Assembly: GCF_028736235.1 (NCBI RefSeq)
Contig: NZ_CP117884.1
Span: 124,001-188,000, forward strand
Origin: Lacticaseibacillus pabuli
Lineage (GTDB): Bacteria; Bacillota; Bacilli; Lactobacillales; Lactobacillaceae
Direction of reading: 5' to 3'
Length of the DNA: 64,000 nucleotides
Under the pieces are notes generated by a model. It saw only the letters and a list, made by a program, of their open reading frames with translations. It was not told the DNA's origin and did not search any database. Positions 8,756-16,610 of this stretch are shown in pieces. Made by a program: the position numbers and the translations under genes. Each line of letters opens with the position of its first letter. Within the stretch, counting starts at the first letter, position 1.

Positions 8756-8789
8756 AAACGGGCCGCCCTTTCAATAGGACGGCCCGTTT
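8756..8789. terminator. Bidirectional terminator
   Basis: AAACGGGCCG pairs with CGGCCCGTTT between two convergent genes; A and T runs flank both sides. Confidence 0.85.
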
Positions 8790-8804
8790 GATATTGTGGT
8801 TAAA

Positions 8805-10046
8805 TTATTCTTCGTGGGCGACCGGTTGCAGCCATTGCCCGACCAGCTTGCGGTTGGTCAGGAAGGCCGGAATCAGTAGCAGTAATGCTAAGTAGCCACA
8901 GGACGGGAAGCCCCAGAGACCGCCCGCAACGTCCATGACGGCACCGACGAATAGGCTACCGATTGGCGTCGTGCCTTGGTTGAGCAGGACGTACACGCTC
9001 ATGACGCGGCCACGCAGGTTGCTGGGAATGTCGAACTGGAAGGAAGCGTTGGATTGGTTCAGGAAAATCATGTTGCAAAAGCCAATCGCGACCATCATGA
9101 CCATCGCCAGCGAGTAGCTGTGAATGAAGAGCATGACGCCTTCTAGCACCGATGAGCCCACCGCAACCATCAAGTAAATGTTGCGCTGCAGGCCGAAGCG
9201 GGCGAGGTAGCTCATCAAGAAGGCCGCGATCAGGGAACCAACCCCGGTGGCGGACAGTAGACTGGCATAGGTCTGCGCACCGGAGTGGAGCACGGTCTTG
9301 GCGAAGATTGGGATAATGACGTTGTTGTTGAAATTCAGGGTGCAGACGATAATCATCAAGATGGCGCTGAAGCGGATTTCAGCGTGCTGCCAAACGTACT
9401 TGAGACCATCCACCACGTCGGCCCAGAGCCGCTGTTTGGATGGTGCCGCGACCACGTGCTTCTGGTTAATGAGGAACAGACCCAGTAGGACGGCGAGATA
9501 GGAAATCGCGTCGGCGAGGAAACAGAAGCCGATGGAGTATTTGACCATGAGAATCCCAGCGATGGAAGGCCCAGCGATTTTGGCGAGGTTAAAGATGGTC
9601 GAATTCAGCGCAATCCCGTTCATCAGGTTCTTGTGACCGACGAGTTCCACGACAAAGGACTGGCGGGTGGGGGTGTCAAAGCTCTGCAGGACCCCATAGC
9701 CCAGCGCAATCATCAGGACCATCCAGTACTGGACGACGTGCAGGTAGACAATGGCGGTCATGATGACACCGAGAACCAGAAAACCGGCTTGCGTCACGAT
9801 GAGGATGCGCCGCTTTGGGTAACGGTCAATCAGGGAGCCGGCAAGTAGCGTTAGGAGCAAGATAGGGGCGAACTGGCAGGCGGCCAGTAAGCCCACCAAA
9901 AAGGCGGATTTGGTCATCTGATAAACGAGCCAGGTTTGCGCGGTGCGCTGCACCCAGGTCCCCATAACGGAAACACATTGGCCAATCCAGAAATAACGGA
10001 AATTTTTTGATCGTAAGGATGCGAAGGTGCTCGAGAAAATATTCAT
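8805..10046 (-). CDS. MFS transporter, MFS_3/EntS-like
   Basis: A 413-residue membrane protein with about 12 helices. The N-terminus (SLRSKNFRYFWIGQCVSVMG, then TWVQRTAQTWLVY) is typical of the MFS_3 group that includes EntS-like and macrolide exporters. The loop 2-3 motif appears as GSLIDRYPKRRIL. The substrate is unknown. It stands alone, convergent with brnQ, with about 375 bases of non-coding sequence upstream. Confidence 0.8.
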   Translation of the reverse strand: MNIFSSTFASLRSKNFRYFWIGQCVSVMGTWVQRTAQTWLVYQMTKSAFLVGLLAACQFAPILLLTLLAGSLIDRYPKRRILIVTQAGFLVLGVIMTAIVYLHVVQYWMVLMIALGYGVLQSFDTPTRQSFVVELVGHKNLMNGIALNSTIFNLAKIAGPSIAGILMVKYSIGFCFLADAISYLAVLLGLFLINQKHVVAAPSKQRLWADVVDGLKYVWQHAEIRFSAILMIIVCTLNFNNNVIIPIFAKTVLHSGAQTYASLLSATGVGSLIAAFLMSYLARFGLQRNIYLMVAVGSSVLEGVMLFIHSYSLAMVMMVAIGFCNMIFLNQSNASFQFDIPSNLRGRVMSVYVLLNQGTTPIGSLFVGAVMDVAGGLWGFPSCGYLALLLLIPAFLTNRKLVGQWLQPVAHEE

Positions 10047-10379
10047 TGTTGTCGCCGCTTATACATTGGATTTAGCAGGTTTATTTTCATACAGAAAGAT
10101 GAAAGTTTACTGTTTGCATCTAACTCTAGAACTTTGCTGAGCAATGCACAAGACAAGCGCATCAGGACGCGAAGAAAAGTCATATTTGCGTTTCACCTTA
10201 TGCACAAAAACTGGTGGTGCACTCATTAATTTGCATCTTATCCGATGATAACGGCAACGATAGAAGAGCGTTTCCTGTAAACGTTGCCGGTCGGTCACGT
10301 TGAAAACATTTCACAAATTAGCAGTTAAAATTAAAGTTTGCTAAAAAGGTGTGCCAATTATTGCAGTTGGCTATATAAT
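10047..10379 (+). promoter_or_regulatory. Long intergenic region with promoter for the small acidic protein
   Basis: No gene is visible. A perfect TATAAT (10374-10379) with GTGCCA 17 bases upstream is a good promoter for the following small gene. An 8-bp inverted repeat, CGGCAACG...CGTTGCCG (about 10254-10291), lies in the middle and has no T run. Confidence 0.5.
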
Positions 10380-10423
10380 TAACTCGTAAGCGCAAGTAAT
10401 AAAACAATGGAGGTATTTCGATT

Positions 10424-10645
10424 ATGGCAGCAGATAACATTGAAGGTACGAAGTTTATTGACGAACCTATGAAGGACGTTTTTGACTGGAGCGACGATGA
10501 AACGCCAGTTCGTGACGCATTGTGGGATTACTACATGGAAAACAACAACCATGACACCGACAAGACGGCTGAAGATATGAAGCCACTCTTGGACATGTCC
10601 GATGACGATGCTAAGGCATTGGCTGAGAAGTTGCTCAAGAAGTAA
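10424..10645 (+). CDS. Small acidic protein of unknown function
   Basis: A 73-residue soluble protein, very rich in Asp and Glu, with the segments [19 protein letters not shown] and [17 protein letters not shown]. It has a strong GGAGG ribosome site, a perfect -10 box and a robust terminator, so it is probably well expressed. It has no signal peptide or membrane segment. I do not recognise the family. The charge pattern (acidic body, short basic tail) would suit a protein or cation binding role, but nothing shows this. Confidence 0.8.
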   Translation: MAADNIEGTKFIDEPMKDVFDWSDDETPVRDALWDYYMENNNHDTDKTAEDMKPLLDMSDDDAKALAEKLLKK

Positions 10646-10667
10646 CTATTTAACTTAATAAGCTATG

Positions 10668-10717
10668 AAACACTTAAAGGGCAGTTTCGCGAAGGCGGAA
10701 CTGCTCTTTTAGTGTTT
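10668..10717 (+). terminator. Terminator after the acidic protein
   Basis: AAACACT...AGTGTTT encloses AAAGGGCAGTT...AACTGCTCTTT, a long imperfect stem with T runs. Its 3' half belongs to the duplicated segment that follows. Confidence 0.75.
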
Positions 10718-10884
10718 CAAGCGAATTTAGTTAAATGTTGTGATTAGTTGCGTCAGCAACTTATCACTTCCATGTTTTTGATTTTCAATCAGCAAGTTTC
10801 GCGAAGGCGGAGCTGCTCTTTTAGTGTTTCAAGCGAATTTAGTTAAATGTTGTGATTAGTTGCGTTAGCAACTTATCACTTCCA
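10683..10884. repeat. Tandem duplication of a 90-bp segment
   Basis: 10683-10772 and 10795-10884 are identical except for two transitions. The unit comprises the 3' half of the terminator plus an imperfect hairpin (GTTGC GTCA GCAAC flanked by GTGAT/ATCAC). The period is 112 bases. It looks like a recent local duplication. It contains no reading frame. Confidence 0.9.
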
Positions 10885-10970
10885 AGCCCTTAATCTCTGT
10901 CCCAGCCCTTTGCGCCCACCCCGAAAATTCCCTATACTATAGAAACCAGCACCACCCAAGGAGGCCCACC

Positions 10971-11381
10971 ATGATCAAACCCATCAACCGCAACCCGCTA
11001 ACACTCGCGCAACCTGCTCAGCCCGCGACCAAGTCCGACCTAACAACCGGTCAAGATCTTCAAGACACGCTCGCGGCCAACAGCGACCGTTGCGTTGGCA
11101 TGGCAGCGAACATGATTGGCGTTAACAAGGCAATCATCATTGCCCAGCTCGGGCCGTTCCCGGTTGTGATGTACAATCCGCAGATCACAGCCCGGTCCCA
11201 ACCCTTCAAGACGACAGAGGGGTGCCTCAGTCTGGACGGTGAGCGCGCAACAACACGTGATAAGCAAATTACGTTGCGCTATCAGGACAGCAACTTCGCC
11301 TGGCACACCCAGCAATTTGTTGATTTCCCGGCACAAATCATTCAGCACGAGTGCGACCATCTTCAGGGCACACTCATATAA
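10971..11381 (+). CDS. Peptide deformylase-like protein
   Basis: A 136-residue protein with the three PDF motifs: GMAANMIG (motif 1, normally GxGLAAxQ; Asn replaces the usual Gln), EGCLS (motif 2, metal-binding Cys) and QHECDHLQG (motif 3, two metal-binding His plus catalytic Glu). It would remove the N-formyl group from new proteins. The length is shorter than housekeeping Firmicute Def (about 185). The Gln-to-Asn change suggests the divergent secondary deformylase type. The start follows AGGAGG. Confidence 0.8.
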   Translation: MIKPINRNPLTLAQPAQPATKSDLTTGQDLQDTLAANSDRCVGMAANMIGVNKAIIIAQLGPFPVVMYNPQITARSQPFKTTEGCLSLDGERATTRDKQITLRYQDSNFAWHTQQFVDFPAQIIQHECDHLQGTLI

Positions 11382-11389
11382 AGAACAAG

Positions 11390-11415
11390 GCCTCGCCAAG
11401 TGCGGGGCTTTTTTT
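11390..11415 (+). terminator. Terminator after the deformylase-like gene
   Basis: GCCTCGC pairs with GCGGGGC, followed by seven T residues. Confidence 0.8.
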
Positions 11416-11452
11416 GGCGCCCTAAGCACGTTCTGGTGAACAATACAAGTCT

Positions 11453-11466
11453 TGCAAGCGCTTTCG
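11453..11466. promoter_or_regulatory. Candidate catabolite-responsive element (cre) upstream of rpoN
   Basis: TGCAAGCGCTTTCG matches 12 of 14 positions of the cre consensus. It lies just upstream of a possible -10 (TATAAC at 11479), where CcpA binding could repress the sigma-54 gene. Proposed from sequence match only. Confidence 0.35.
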
Positions 11467-11533
11467 GTAATGCTACACTATAACTAAGAAGAAAAAAGAC
11501 CGCCGCGAGTCGCGGAGGCAAGGAGGTAGCATT

Positions 11534-12601
11534 ATGGCAGTAAGACTTCAGGAAAACGGTGTGCAGACAGCGCGGTTCAAAGACGTGAATGCGATTATGC
11601 AGGCACCACCGCTAGCCCTGACAAAGGGGCTGCATGATATGGCGCTCGACAATCCATTCCTACAGGTGACCGATCCCGCGATTATGCGGACGGGTGCCGT
11701 TGATATGGACGAGGATTGGATGAGTCCAGATGGGGATGCGAGCCAGACCCTGGATGACTACCTTCTAGAGCAGATTCACCTGGAATTCCGTGACGTGCCG
11801 CTGCGTGCGGTGCTTATCTCCCTCGTGAGCTATTTGGATCAGGACGGTTATCTGCGCGTCCCACTGACGGATGTCGAGGTTGAACTCGGCTGCAGTCACC
11901 AGATGGCAGAGGATGCCCTGGCAATTCTTCAAACCCTGAACCCGACCGGTGTTGGTGCGCGCGACTTACGCGAATGCCTGACACTACAACTCGACGCGGC
12001 GAAGGAAGATGTTGCCCTGGCACGCCGGATTGTGACCCACGGCCTCAAGATGGTCGCGTCAAACGACATTCGCTCACTCTGCGAGGAATTCCAAGCCAAC
12101 CCAGACGAGGTTTTGGGGGCAATCAACCAGATCAAGCGTCTGTCGCCCGCACCTGGTAGCTATTACAGCCAACCAGCACCACGTTCGACTGTCCCTGAGA
12201 TTGAAATTGCCCTGGACGACCAAGGCAAGGCACACGCGAGCGTTCTGCGAGAGGCGCGTGTCCGGATTTCCTTTGATGCCGATTACTACAATGAACTTAT
12301 TCAGCGGCGGGATGGAAACCTGCGCCGCTTCTTGGTTCTACAGAGGCGTGACTACGACTGGCTGGATTACAGCCTGAAGAAGCGCTACGAAATCCTCGAA
12401 GACTTGGGCAACTACATTGCAAAGCGGCAGGCCTACTACTTCGAAAACGGTGGTAAGCTGCAGCCATTATTGGTCCGTGATGCCGTCAGCGCGACCCACT
12501 TAACGGCGGGCATCGTGAACCGCGCAATCAATGGCCATTACCTACAATGGCATGGCAAGTCCTATGAACTGCGTCACTTCTTTAGTTATCGTGCAAATTA
12601 A
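11534..12601 (+). CDS. rpoN: RNA polymerase sigma-54 factor lacking the RpoN box
   Basis: 355 residues against about 430-480 for usual RpoN. A short region I-like N-terminus (LALTKGLHDMALDNPFL) precedes the core-binding domain, which holds the diagnostic LNPTGVGARDLRECLTLQL near residue 140. The helix-turn-helix region ends YELRHFF, matching the usual YELKYFF. The protein then stops after four more residues with TAATAA. The C-terminal RpoN box (ARRTVAKYRE in the family), which reads the -24 element, is missing. A terminator follows at once, so no frameshifted remnant is hidden. It may bind polymerase but recognise -24/-12 promoters poorly. Confidence 0.82.
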   Translation: MAVRLQENGVQTARFKDVNAIMQAPPLALTKGLHDMALDNPFLQVTDPAIMRTGAVDMDEDWMSPDGDASQTLDDYLLEQIHLEFRDVPLRAVLISLVSYLDQDGYLRVPLTDVEVELGCSHQMAEDALAILQTLNPTGVGARDLRECLTLQLDAAKEDVALARRIVTHGLKMVASNDIRSLCEEFQANPDEVLGAINQIKRLSPAPGSYYSQPAPRSTVPEIEIALDDQGKAHASVLREARVRISFDADYYNELIQRRDGNLRRFLVLQRRDYDWLDYSLKKRYEILEDLGNYIAKRQAYYFENGGKLQPLLVRDAVSATHLTAGIVNRAINGHYLQWHGKSYELRHFFSYRAN

Positions 12602-12609
12602 TAATGACC

Positions 12610-12652
12610 AGACCCGTTGCTACGGTTAATCTACCGTGGCACGGGTCTTTTT
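12610..12652 (+). terminator. Terminator after rpoN
   Basis: AGACCCGT...ACGGGTCT with an inner ACGG/CCGT stem, then a T run. Confidence 0.85.
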
Positions 12653-12741
12653 TGGCTCGTTATTGAACTTTTCAGCGGTAGACCAGACCGGTTTTATGGC
12701 GCATGATAAGGACTGCCAACAATCTGCGGGGAGGTTGCACC

Positions 12742-13896
12742 TTGGAAACAAGACTGGTTGTTCTATCGTTTGTCACGTCAATATTAACCAATATCATTGT
12801 GTGCCTCGGAACCCTGGCCATGTTTAATTGGGTCAGCTCGAGCGCGCAAAGCAAGTTTGTCATCAGGTATCGCGTGCCAGTTCAAATTGTGCTGGGGAGC
12901 ATTTATTTGTTCTACCTGTGCTTTTTGTCCTGGTCCACGACACTACTGGATACCCATGCGTTTGGGATGCACTGGACTTACCTCAACATGATTATCGTTG
13001 GCATGTACATGCTCGCCCTCATCATTCGGTCCAAGAAGATTACCGCGCTGTACGTTGTGTTGGGCATTCTGTACTACCTCGTGGGGGTGCGAACCGTCAA
13101 GCCGATTGGGATTATCGCCTTGGCACTGGGGATGCTAATCATTGGCGTCATTCACCGCTACGCGCCCATTCTTTTCGGGCACCGGATTGTTGTGTATGGT
13201 GGCCTACTCCTATTTGCCGTGTGCATGATTGTGATGGTAGACAGTATGGCAACCTATCAGCTCGACGTTTGGTTCTGGGTTCGTCAGTGGGTCGCGCTGC
13301 TAATATTGGCTGTGGTGTCTGTGGAGTACAACTATTCGCTAACGCGCCAGCGTCAGCACGAGAAGGCCATTGAATATGAGGCGCATCATGATGGCCTGAC
13401 GGGGCTACGCAACTTTACGAGCTTTACGGAAGACCTCGAGGAAATTCACGACAACTACCTGGCAACTGAGGAAGCCTATACCTTACTCGAATTTGATACG
13501 GACCATTTCAAGCGCATCAATGACCGTTTCGGGCACCCAGCAGGGAACACCGTGTTGCGTGCCGTATCCGGCGCCACGCATGATTTTGCGGCGCGGCTGG
13601 AATACAACGCCCATGCGTATCGGGTCGGCGGCGAAGAGTTTGCCATGATTTTACACCACAAGTTGTCGGCCGCGGATGAGGCCATATTGTCACACGATTT
13701 GCGCGGGCGGATTCGGGATCTCCGGTTTAATGGGGTCATGGAACCAGTTCGCCTGACAATCTCTGTTGGTGTCGCACCCGTCACGGCGGATGATACCAAC
13801 TACCTTAGTATTTATACGGCTGCCGATGCCTACCTTTATCGGGTGAAACAAAATGGCCGCAATGGGGCGGCGGTTCGGGGCCAAATCATTCACTAG
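12742..13896 (+). CDS. Membrane diguanylate cyclase, GGDEF domain (copy 1)
   Basis: About six hydrophobic segments (residues ~5-200) precede a C-terminal GGDEF domain. YRVGGEEF gives an intact active-site GGEEF, and DTDHFKRINDRFGH carries the metal-binding Asp. The product would be cyclic di-GMP made at the membrane. I see no RxxD inhibitory site five residues before GGEEF. TTG 12742 lies 7 bases after GGGGAGG and is preferred to the upstream ATG at 12703. Two paralogues with the same layout lie at 28 and 42 kb. There is no EAL or HD-GYP gene in the window. Confidence 0.85.
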   Translation: METRLVVLSFVTSILTNIIVCLGTLAMFNWVSSSAQSKFVIRYRVPVQIVLGSIYLFYLCFLSWSTTLLDTHAFGMHWTYLNMIIVGMYMLALIIRSKKITALYVVLGILYYLVGVRTVKPIGIIALALGMLIIGVIHRYAPILFGHRIVVYGGLLLFAVCMIVMVDSMATYQLDVWFWVRQWVALLILAVVSVEYNYSLTRQRQHEKAIEYEAHHDGLTGLRNFTSFTEDLEEIHDNYLATEEAYTLLEFDTDHFKRINDRFGHPAGNTVLRAVSGATHDFAARLEYNAHAYRVGGEEFAMILHHKLSAADEAILSHDLRGRIRDLRFNGVMEPVRLTISVGVAPVTADDTNYLSIYTAADAYLYRVKQNGRNGAAVRGQIIH

Positions 13897-13907
13897 TTCA
13901 AACACTT

Positions 13908-13935
13908 CCGTTGTAACTTGCAGCGGATTTTTTGT
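13908..13935 (+). terminator. Terminator after GGDEF copy 1
   Basis: TCCGTTG pairs with CAGCGGA and is followed by TTTTTTG. Confidence 0.7.
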
Positions 13936-13947
13936 TATCTCGAATAA

Positions 13948-13975
13948 TTGTATACAATGTGCAATATGATATAAT
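13948..13975 (+). promoter_or_regulatory. Promoter of nfo
   Basis: TTGTAT, a 16-base spacer and a perfect TATAAT, about 40 bases upstream of the nfo start. Confidence 0.65.
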
Positions 13976-14016
13976 TTAGATATTGAAATGACACAAATTA
14001 TCTAATGGAGGCCACT

Positions 14017-14910
14017 ATGCTAATTGGAGCAAATGTCAGTATGTCGGGTAAGGGAATGTTTCCTGGTGCCGTGGCGCAGGCCGCGAGCTATGATGCCACC
14101 ACGCTACAGTTTTACGTTGGTGCGCCACAGAACACGCGACGCAAGGACGTTAGCGAGATGCGGATTCCCGAGGGCCTTGATGCCATGCAAACGGCTGACT
14201 TGAGCCACCTGGTCATCCACGCACCTTACATTGTGAACCTGGCGAATGCCAAGGACCCCGAGAAGTGGGCGTTTGGGGTGCAATTCATGCGTGAAGAAGT
14301 CCAACGCTCTGATGCATTACAGGCTTACACGATGGCTTTCCACCCCGGTGCACATGTTGGCGCGGGCGCCGAAACGGGGATTGCAAACCTGGCTAAAGGT
14401 CTGAATGAATTTATCACCGCGGACCAGCACGTCACGATTGCGCTCGAAACGATGGCGGGCAAGGGCACCGAAATTGGCCGCACCTTCGAGGAACTGGCCG
14501 CTATCATCGATCAGGTTGATCAGCAGGATAAGGTGATGGTCACGATGGACACCTGTCACATGAGCGACGCGGGGTACGCCGTGCGTGATGATTTTGATGG
14601 GGTTCTTAACGAATTTGACCACGTAATCGGCCTAGATAAACTGGCGGCAATTCACATTAACGATTCCGTGAACGAACAAGGTGCACATAAGGACCGCCAC
14701 GCCAACATCGGGGCGGGAACCATTGGCTTTGACGCGCTCGAGAAAATCGTGAACCACCCGCAGTTGGCCGCGATTCCCAAGATTCTAGAAACACCATTTG
14801 TCGGCCCGGACAAGAAGCACATGCACGCACCATATGGGGTTGAAATTGGCTGGCTGACAAGTGGTAATTACCAACCGGAACAGCTGACCGCACTGGCGCA
14901 GCAGGATTAG
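14017..14910 (+). CDS. nfo: Endonuclease IV (apurinic/apyrimidinic endonuclease)
   Basis: A 297-residue zinc-dependent AP endonuclease for base excision repair. Family segments in order: IGANVSMSGKGMF, LVIHAPYIVNLAN, MAFHPGAHVGAG, IALETMAGKG, VMVTMDTCHMSDAGY, AAIHINDSVNEQGAHKDRH and ILETPF. Together they supply the His, Glu and Asp ligands of the three-zinc site. Start 14017 follows GGAGG; the ATG at 14005 overlaps that ribosome site. It is directly followed by an AlkA-like glycosylase, so the pair makes a short base excision repair operon: the glycosylase opens AP sites and Nfo cuts them. Confidence 0.93.
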   Translation: MLIGANVSMSGKGMFPGAVAQAASYDATTLQFYVGAPQNTRRKDVSEMRIPEGLDAMQTADLSHLVIHAPYIVNLANAKDPEKWAFGVQFMREEVQRSDALQAYTMAFHPGAHVGAGAETGIANLAKGLNEFITADQHVTIALETMAGKGTEIGRTFEELAAIIDQVDQQDKVMVTMDTCHMSDAGYAVRDDFDGVLNEFDHVIGLDKLAAIHINDSVNEQGAHKDRHANIGAGTIGFDALEKIVNHPQLAAIPKILETPFVGPDKKHMHAPYGVEIGWLTSGNYQPEQLTALAQQD

Positions 14911-14914
14911 GGCA

Positions 14915-15565
14915 ATGGCAACCCATTACCGGCTCGATGCGGGAAATCCCGCCATTGTGCGACTATCAGCCCGTGATAAGCATCTAGCGAAGGCCATACG
15001 CATGGTCGGCCCGCTGGATTATAAGTTATCCGGGCCACCCTATGCGTTTTTAGTGAGCGAAATTATGGGGCAGATGCTGTCCAACAAGGTTGCAGACGTG
15101 TTTTACCAGCGCCTGCTGACTTTGTGTGCAGGAAATGTGACGCCTGAAACGGTCGGAGGGCTCAGCGATGAGCAGTTGCGCGGGATAGGCATCGCGAAAT
15201 CCAAGGTGGGGTATATTCGCAATTTGACCGTTGCGGTGAACACCGGCAAAGTCGATTTTGACGCACTCACCGAAATGACCGACCAGGATGTGATTCGGCA
15301 ACTAACAGCAGTGCGCGGCATCGGCAACTGGTCGGCGAAGATGTACCTTATCTTTGTGCTCAACCGGCCGGACGTATTACCCTTTGAGGACGTCGCATTT
15401 CTGCAGGGCTATGGCTGGCTATTCAACACGGACGACTGGCGGCCCGCTGCGGTGAAGAAGAAGTGTCGCAAGTGGCGGCCGTATACGTCGGTTGCTGCAC
15501 GGTATATGTATGAAGTGCTGGATCGCGGATTGACGAAGGAAAAATTCCATCTATTCAAAGATTAG
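14915..15565 (+). CDS. DNA-3-methyladenine glycosylase II-like (HhH-GPD)
   Basis: 216 residues. The helix-hairpin-helix is LTAVRGIGNWSAKMYLIF (near residues 130-147). About 20 residues later comes the expected catalytic Asp in LPFEDVAFLQGYG. This is the HhH-GPD fold of AlkA, which removes alkylated bases. It has no N-terminal AlkA_N domain, so it is the short bacterial form. It starts five bases after nfo with a weak ribosome site, suggesting co-translation in a base excision repair unit. Confidence 0.85.
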   Translation: MATHYRLDAGNPAIVRLSARDKHLAKAIRMVGPLDYKLSGPPYAFLVSEIMGQMLSNKVADVFYQRLLTLCAGNVTPETVGGLSDEQLRGIGIAKSKVGYIRNLTVAVNTGKVDFDALTEMTDQDVIRQLTAVRGIGNWSAKMYLIFVLNRPDVLPFEDVAFLQGYGWLFNTDDWRPAAVKKKCRKWRPYTSVAARYMYEVLDRGLTKEKFHLFKD

Positions 15566-15566
15566 G

Positions 15567-15596
15567 CAACGGTCAAATAAGGACGTTGCCCTTTTA
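15567..15596 (+). terminator. Terminator after the glycosylase
   Basis: GGCAACG pairs with CGTTGCC and is followed by CTTTTAT. Confidence 0.7.
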
Positions 15597-15644
15597 TCGT
15601 CGCGTTTGACTTTGTGAAATGACATCGGTAGAGTGAGTAATTGA

Positions 15645-15660
15645 CGTTTCACGTGAAACA
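15645..15660. other. parS-like site (15/16)
   Basis: CGTTTCACGTGAAACA differs from consensus parS only at the first base. It is intergenic, between a terminator and the lysE-type gene. Together with the site in serA it suggests an origin-proximal segment where ParB would load. Confidence 0.7.
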
Positions 15661-15692
15661 GGTCGCTCCACGGCCACGAAGGAGGATGCCCC

Positions 15693-16307
15693 ATGCTGGC
15701 AGTTTACTTAAAGGGGATGCTGATTAGTATCGCCTTGGTTTCATCAATCGGGATGCAAAATCTGTACGTGTTCAACAACGCGTTGGGTAATAAGACCCCG
15801 CGTGCGATGTTGTACGCGCTCTTTATCTGGATTGCCGACGCCGTGCTAACAATTGCCGCGTTCCTTGGACTTGGTGGGCTAATTGCCGCTAACGATGTCA
15901 TTCGCTTAATTGTTATGTTCATCGGTGGCATCATCGTGGTATGGATGGGAATCAGTACGATTCGTGGCGCCAGTGCCAGCACAATTGGCGGTGGCCACGC
16001 TGATAGCACCCGCCAGGCCATCACGAGTGCTGTGATTGTGACCTTTGCCAATCCGCAAGCCATCATCGATACGGGCTTGATGTTGGGTGCGCTGCGCGGT
16101 TCGCTGACAAATGGTGAAGTGTTACCGTTTCTGGGTGGGGTACTTAGTTCGACTGCACTATGGTTCTTTGGAATTACGCTCATTTTAGGCCTATTGCGCA
16201 GCCGGTTGCCACGCAAACTCATGCTGTGGGTGAACATCATTTCGGGGATGATTATTACGGGTTATGGTTTGGTACTCCTCTACCAGGTAACCAAAGCAGT
16301 ACTGTAG
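15693..16307 (+). CDS. LysE/ArgO family amino acid exporter
   Basis: A 204-residue membrane protein with about six helices. The N-terminal GMLISIALVSSIGMQNLYVFNNAL is the LysE-type signature, and a second conserved stretch, VIVTFANPQAIIDTG, lies mid-protein. Members export lysine, arginine or related amino acids; the substrate is not determinable here. It has a strong AAGGAGG site and a parS-like site just upstream. It is monocistronic. Confidence 0.85.
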   Translation: MLAVYLKGMLISIALVSSIGMQNLYVFNNALGNKTPRAMLYALFIWIADAVLTIAAFLGLGGLIAANDVIRLIVMFIGGIIVVWMGISTIRGASASTIGGGHADSTRQAITSAVIVTFANPQAIIDTGLMLGALRGSLTNGEVLPFLGGVLSSTALWFFGITLILGLLRSRLPRKLMLWVNIISGMIITGYGLVLLYQVTKAVL

Positions 16308-16428
16308 GTTGGCCTGCATCACAACATGCGGTCAGCGACAATCTAAGTAAACCAAGCGTTACTAAATACGAGGCAAACATGCTATACTGAGTCAACGATT
16401 GTTGGGGTTGGTTAAAGGGGGAGATTAC

Positions 16429-16560
16429 ATGCTTACATTGGACTCGCTACAGTTAGGCGATTTCTTATTTACGCTCGTCACGTTCATCGTTTTGGCAGCG
16501 TTTCTTGTTGGTATTGGCCTGTTAGTCACATTTTTAATTAAACGAAATAAGCGTCAGTAA
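16429..16560 (+). CDS. Small single-span membrane protein
   Basis: 43 codons after AAAGGGGGAG. The product has a short polar N-terminus, one long hydrophobic helix (LFTLVTFIVLAAFLVGIGLL) and a basic tail KRNKRQ, so the predicted topology is N-out, C-in. An extended -10 promoter (TGCTATACT, 16380-16388) and a terminator make it an independent small gene. I do not recognise it. A role as a small membrane regulator or type I toxin is possible but unsupported. Confidence 0.7.
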   Translation: MLTLDSLQLGDFLFTLVTFIVLAAFLVGIGLLVTFLIKRNKRQ

Positions 16561-16561
16561 A

Positions 16562-16605
16562 AAAACGAGCCATCCAGTTGCTTTCAGCTGGATGGCTCGT
16601 TTAGT
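16562..16605. terminator. Bidirectional terminator
   Basis: AACGAGCCATCCAG pairs with CTGGATGGCTCGTT between the small membrane protein gene and convergent map; A and T runs on both sides. Confidence 0.9.
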
Positions 16606-16610
16606 TAATC

